64,000 nucleotides of DNA from positions 100,325,001-100,389,000 of the forward strand of contig NC_134142.1 in assembly GCF_033958435.1 (NCBI RefSeq), in the 5' to 3' direction. Shown in pieces: positions 62,648 to 64,000 of this stretch. The translations under genes and the position numbers were made by a program. This DNA is from Carettochelys insculpta. Taxonomy: Eukaryota > Chordata > Testudines > Carettochelyidae. The notes beneath the pieces were generated by a model that saw only the letters and a list, made by a program, of their open reading frames with translations, did no database searches and had not been told where the DNA came from. Numbering within the stretch: the first letter of the stretch is position 1; each line of letters starts with the position of its first letter.

Positions 62648-64000
62648 ATGGTCATTCTTCAGTCCTGTTGAAGGTAGATGTTTGGAAAGAGATCACCACG
62701 TGCTAATCTTGCTCCAGAGGAAGGATTTTGGTGAGGATAAGCCTCAAAAGGAGCAAGAGATCAAAAATAGAAAACATTATCCATTGTTTCATTAAAGGGA
62801 CATGAGCAAAGAGTTTTTCGCCTAAAATTTAGTGGGTGTTACCAAGAGTACTTAAGCATGATTGGTACAGTTATAAATGGTTTCATGAAGTTTAGTAAAG
62901 AAATTAAACTATTTTATAAAAGAAATTTGTCTTTGCAATGTTAGAATGAACCAATTGGAAAACAAAGCTGGCTGTATAGAGAAACTGACATGCCTTATTT
63001 TATCCTCCAAGCTGTGTGAAATATAAAATTAAACCAATAGGTAAAAAAGCACTTAGCTCCTTAAATTTCTTTCATATTTAATACTAAAGGTTACAATAAT
63101 CCCATGAATGGGACACTCTGGGTCTGGCAACATTCATGGTCCTGTGAAAAAAACAGGCCACATATTTAAGTGCCTGATTATGGATTTAAGAGAGTAATTT
63201 TCAGATTTTTTTTTAAATCTTGGTCCAGGGACTTAAAATATGCAGAAACATATTTCCCATGTAATTACTGCTAAAAATATACTAGGTGCTTCACAGGCAC
63301 ATTTATGATAAGCATTGCAGGTATCTTAATAGTGAAACTTTTTTTAAATTACCATTTGTTGGATAGGTTTTCTGAAGAAAAAAAACAAGCCTGGGTGAAG
63401 ACAATTTTTCTAAATTTGTGACCCTAGAGATTTTTTTTTAAATGTAACATTGGTGTAAATGAAACTGTAGAAGTAATAAGCAGCCTTACTATAGATAGGA
63501 ATTACCTAAGTAGAAACTAGTCTCAGAGGGGTGTCTGTGTTAGTCCGTACCTTCACCAACAAAAACAGCAGTCCTGTAGCACATCAAAAACTAATAAAAG
63601 TTATTTATTAGGTAATAAAACTGAGTGCTAGCCACTCACACAGCTCTCAATCAGGCCTGCCGATGGTGGAGTGAGAGGCTTAGCATTTCAAAGGGGCCCA
63701 GAGCTCCAGCCACCGCTGCTGCCAAATCTTGAAATGCCATGGCAGTGCTGTGCTGCCGAGCTGCATGTGGCTCTGATGGAGCATAAGCAGGGACAGAGCT
63801 ATCTGCCTTAAGCCCCGCCCTTTCCACCTTTGTCCCCACGCCCAGAAGCTGACTGTTGGCCCCGCTGCTCTCAGTACAGCTTGAACCACACCTAATTCTA
63901 GACGTGAGTTTCTCATGAACACATATTACCAGTTTTGCTGGATTTCATGATGCTGCCTAGGCTTCTTGACAGCTTGCTGAATTACTTTTCATCCTAGAAC
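62648..64000. other. SLC6A5 intron, right edge: no exon seen
   Basis: AT-rich sequence. A fragment of the GCTCATG-type interspersed repeat lies at about 63517-63630 (TGTTAGTCCGTACCTTCACC, CAGTCCTGTAGCACATC). From about 63655 there is a moderate-GC stretch with no recognised content. The preceding SLC6A5 exon (expected to encode the IWYFITPKW and SYNKFHNNC region) was not found. Confidence 0.45.

Overview
This is vertebrate nuclear DNA from a reptile, most likely a turtle. That inference rests on large spliced introns, vertebrate-type exons and a repeat set (CR1 LINE ends, tRNA-derived SINEs, very many hAT-like and Harbinger-like short DNA transposons) that I associate with turtles; a crocodilian cannot be excluded. 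There is no bacterial, viral or organellar gene content. Only a few percent of the window is coding.

Two genes are recognisable, both on the minus strand and in tandem. (1) SLC6A5 (glycine transporter GlyT2): seven consecutive exons, ending at the stop codon, lie between 60523 and 34524. They encode the last 297 residues, from TM7 to the C-terminal TQC; the 5' part of the gene lies beyond the right edge. (2) NELL1: coding exon 1 (start codon and signal peptide) sits at 20943-20895 inside a CpG island of roughly 20.0-21.4 kb, and exon 2 is at 12821-12696. The rest of the gene lies beyond the left edge. The order SLC6A5 then NELL1, same orientation, with the 3' end of one facing the promoter of the other, matches the human 11p15 arrangement, which supports both assignments. 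All splice sites are GT/AG and all phases join correctly.

Layout: 1-833, end of a Harbinger-like transposon that carries a MYB/SANT-like coding remnant on the minus strand; 834-12695, NELL1 intron 2 with a probable solo LTR (3841-4394), a hAT-like element (5272-6138) and a Tigger/pogo-like element (10871-11525); 12822-20894, NELL1 intron 1 with a 1.7-kb inverted-repeat element; 20.0-21.4 kb, NELL1 promoter, CpG island and first exon; 21.4-34.5 kb, intergenic DNA and the probable SLC6A5 3' UTR, with several copies of a GTCGACAGA-rich transposon family and a 67-bp foldback; 34.5-64 kb, SLC6A5 exons and introns with nested and single Harbinger-like elements, three hAT-like elements, a CR1 end and SINEs.

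The two genes have no shared pathway. GlyT2 takes glycine back up at inhibitory nerve terminals; NELL1 is a secreted thrombospondin-like signalling glycoprotein. I found no novel multi-gene system. The most interesting material is the transposon record: precise target-site duplications, one element nested inside another of the same family, an internal domain remnant that hints at the parent transposon, and a near-perfect foldback flanked by a 10-bp duplication.
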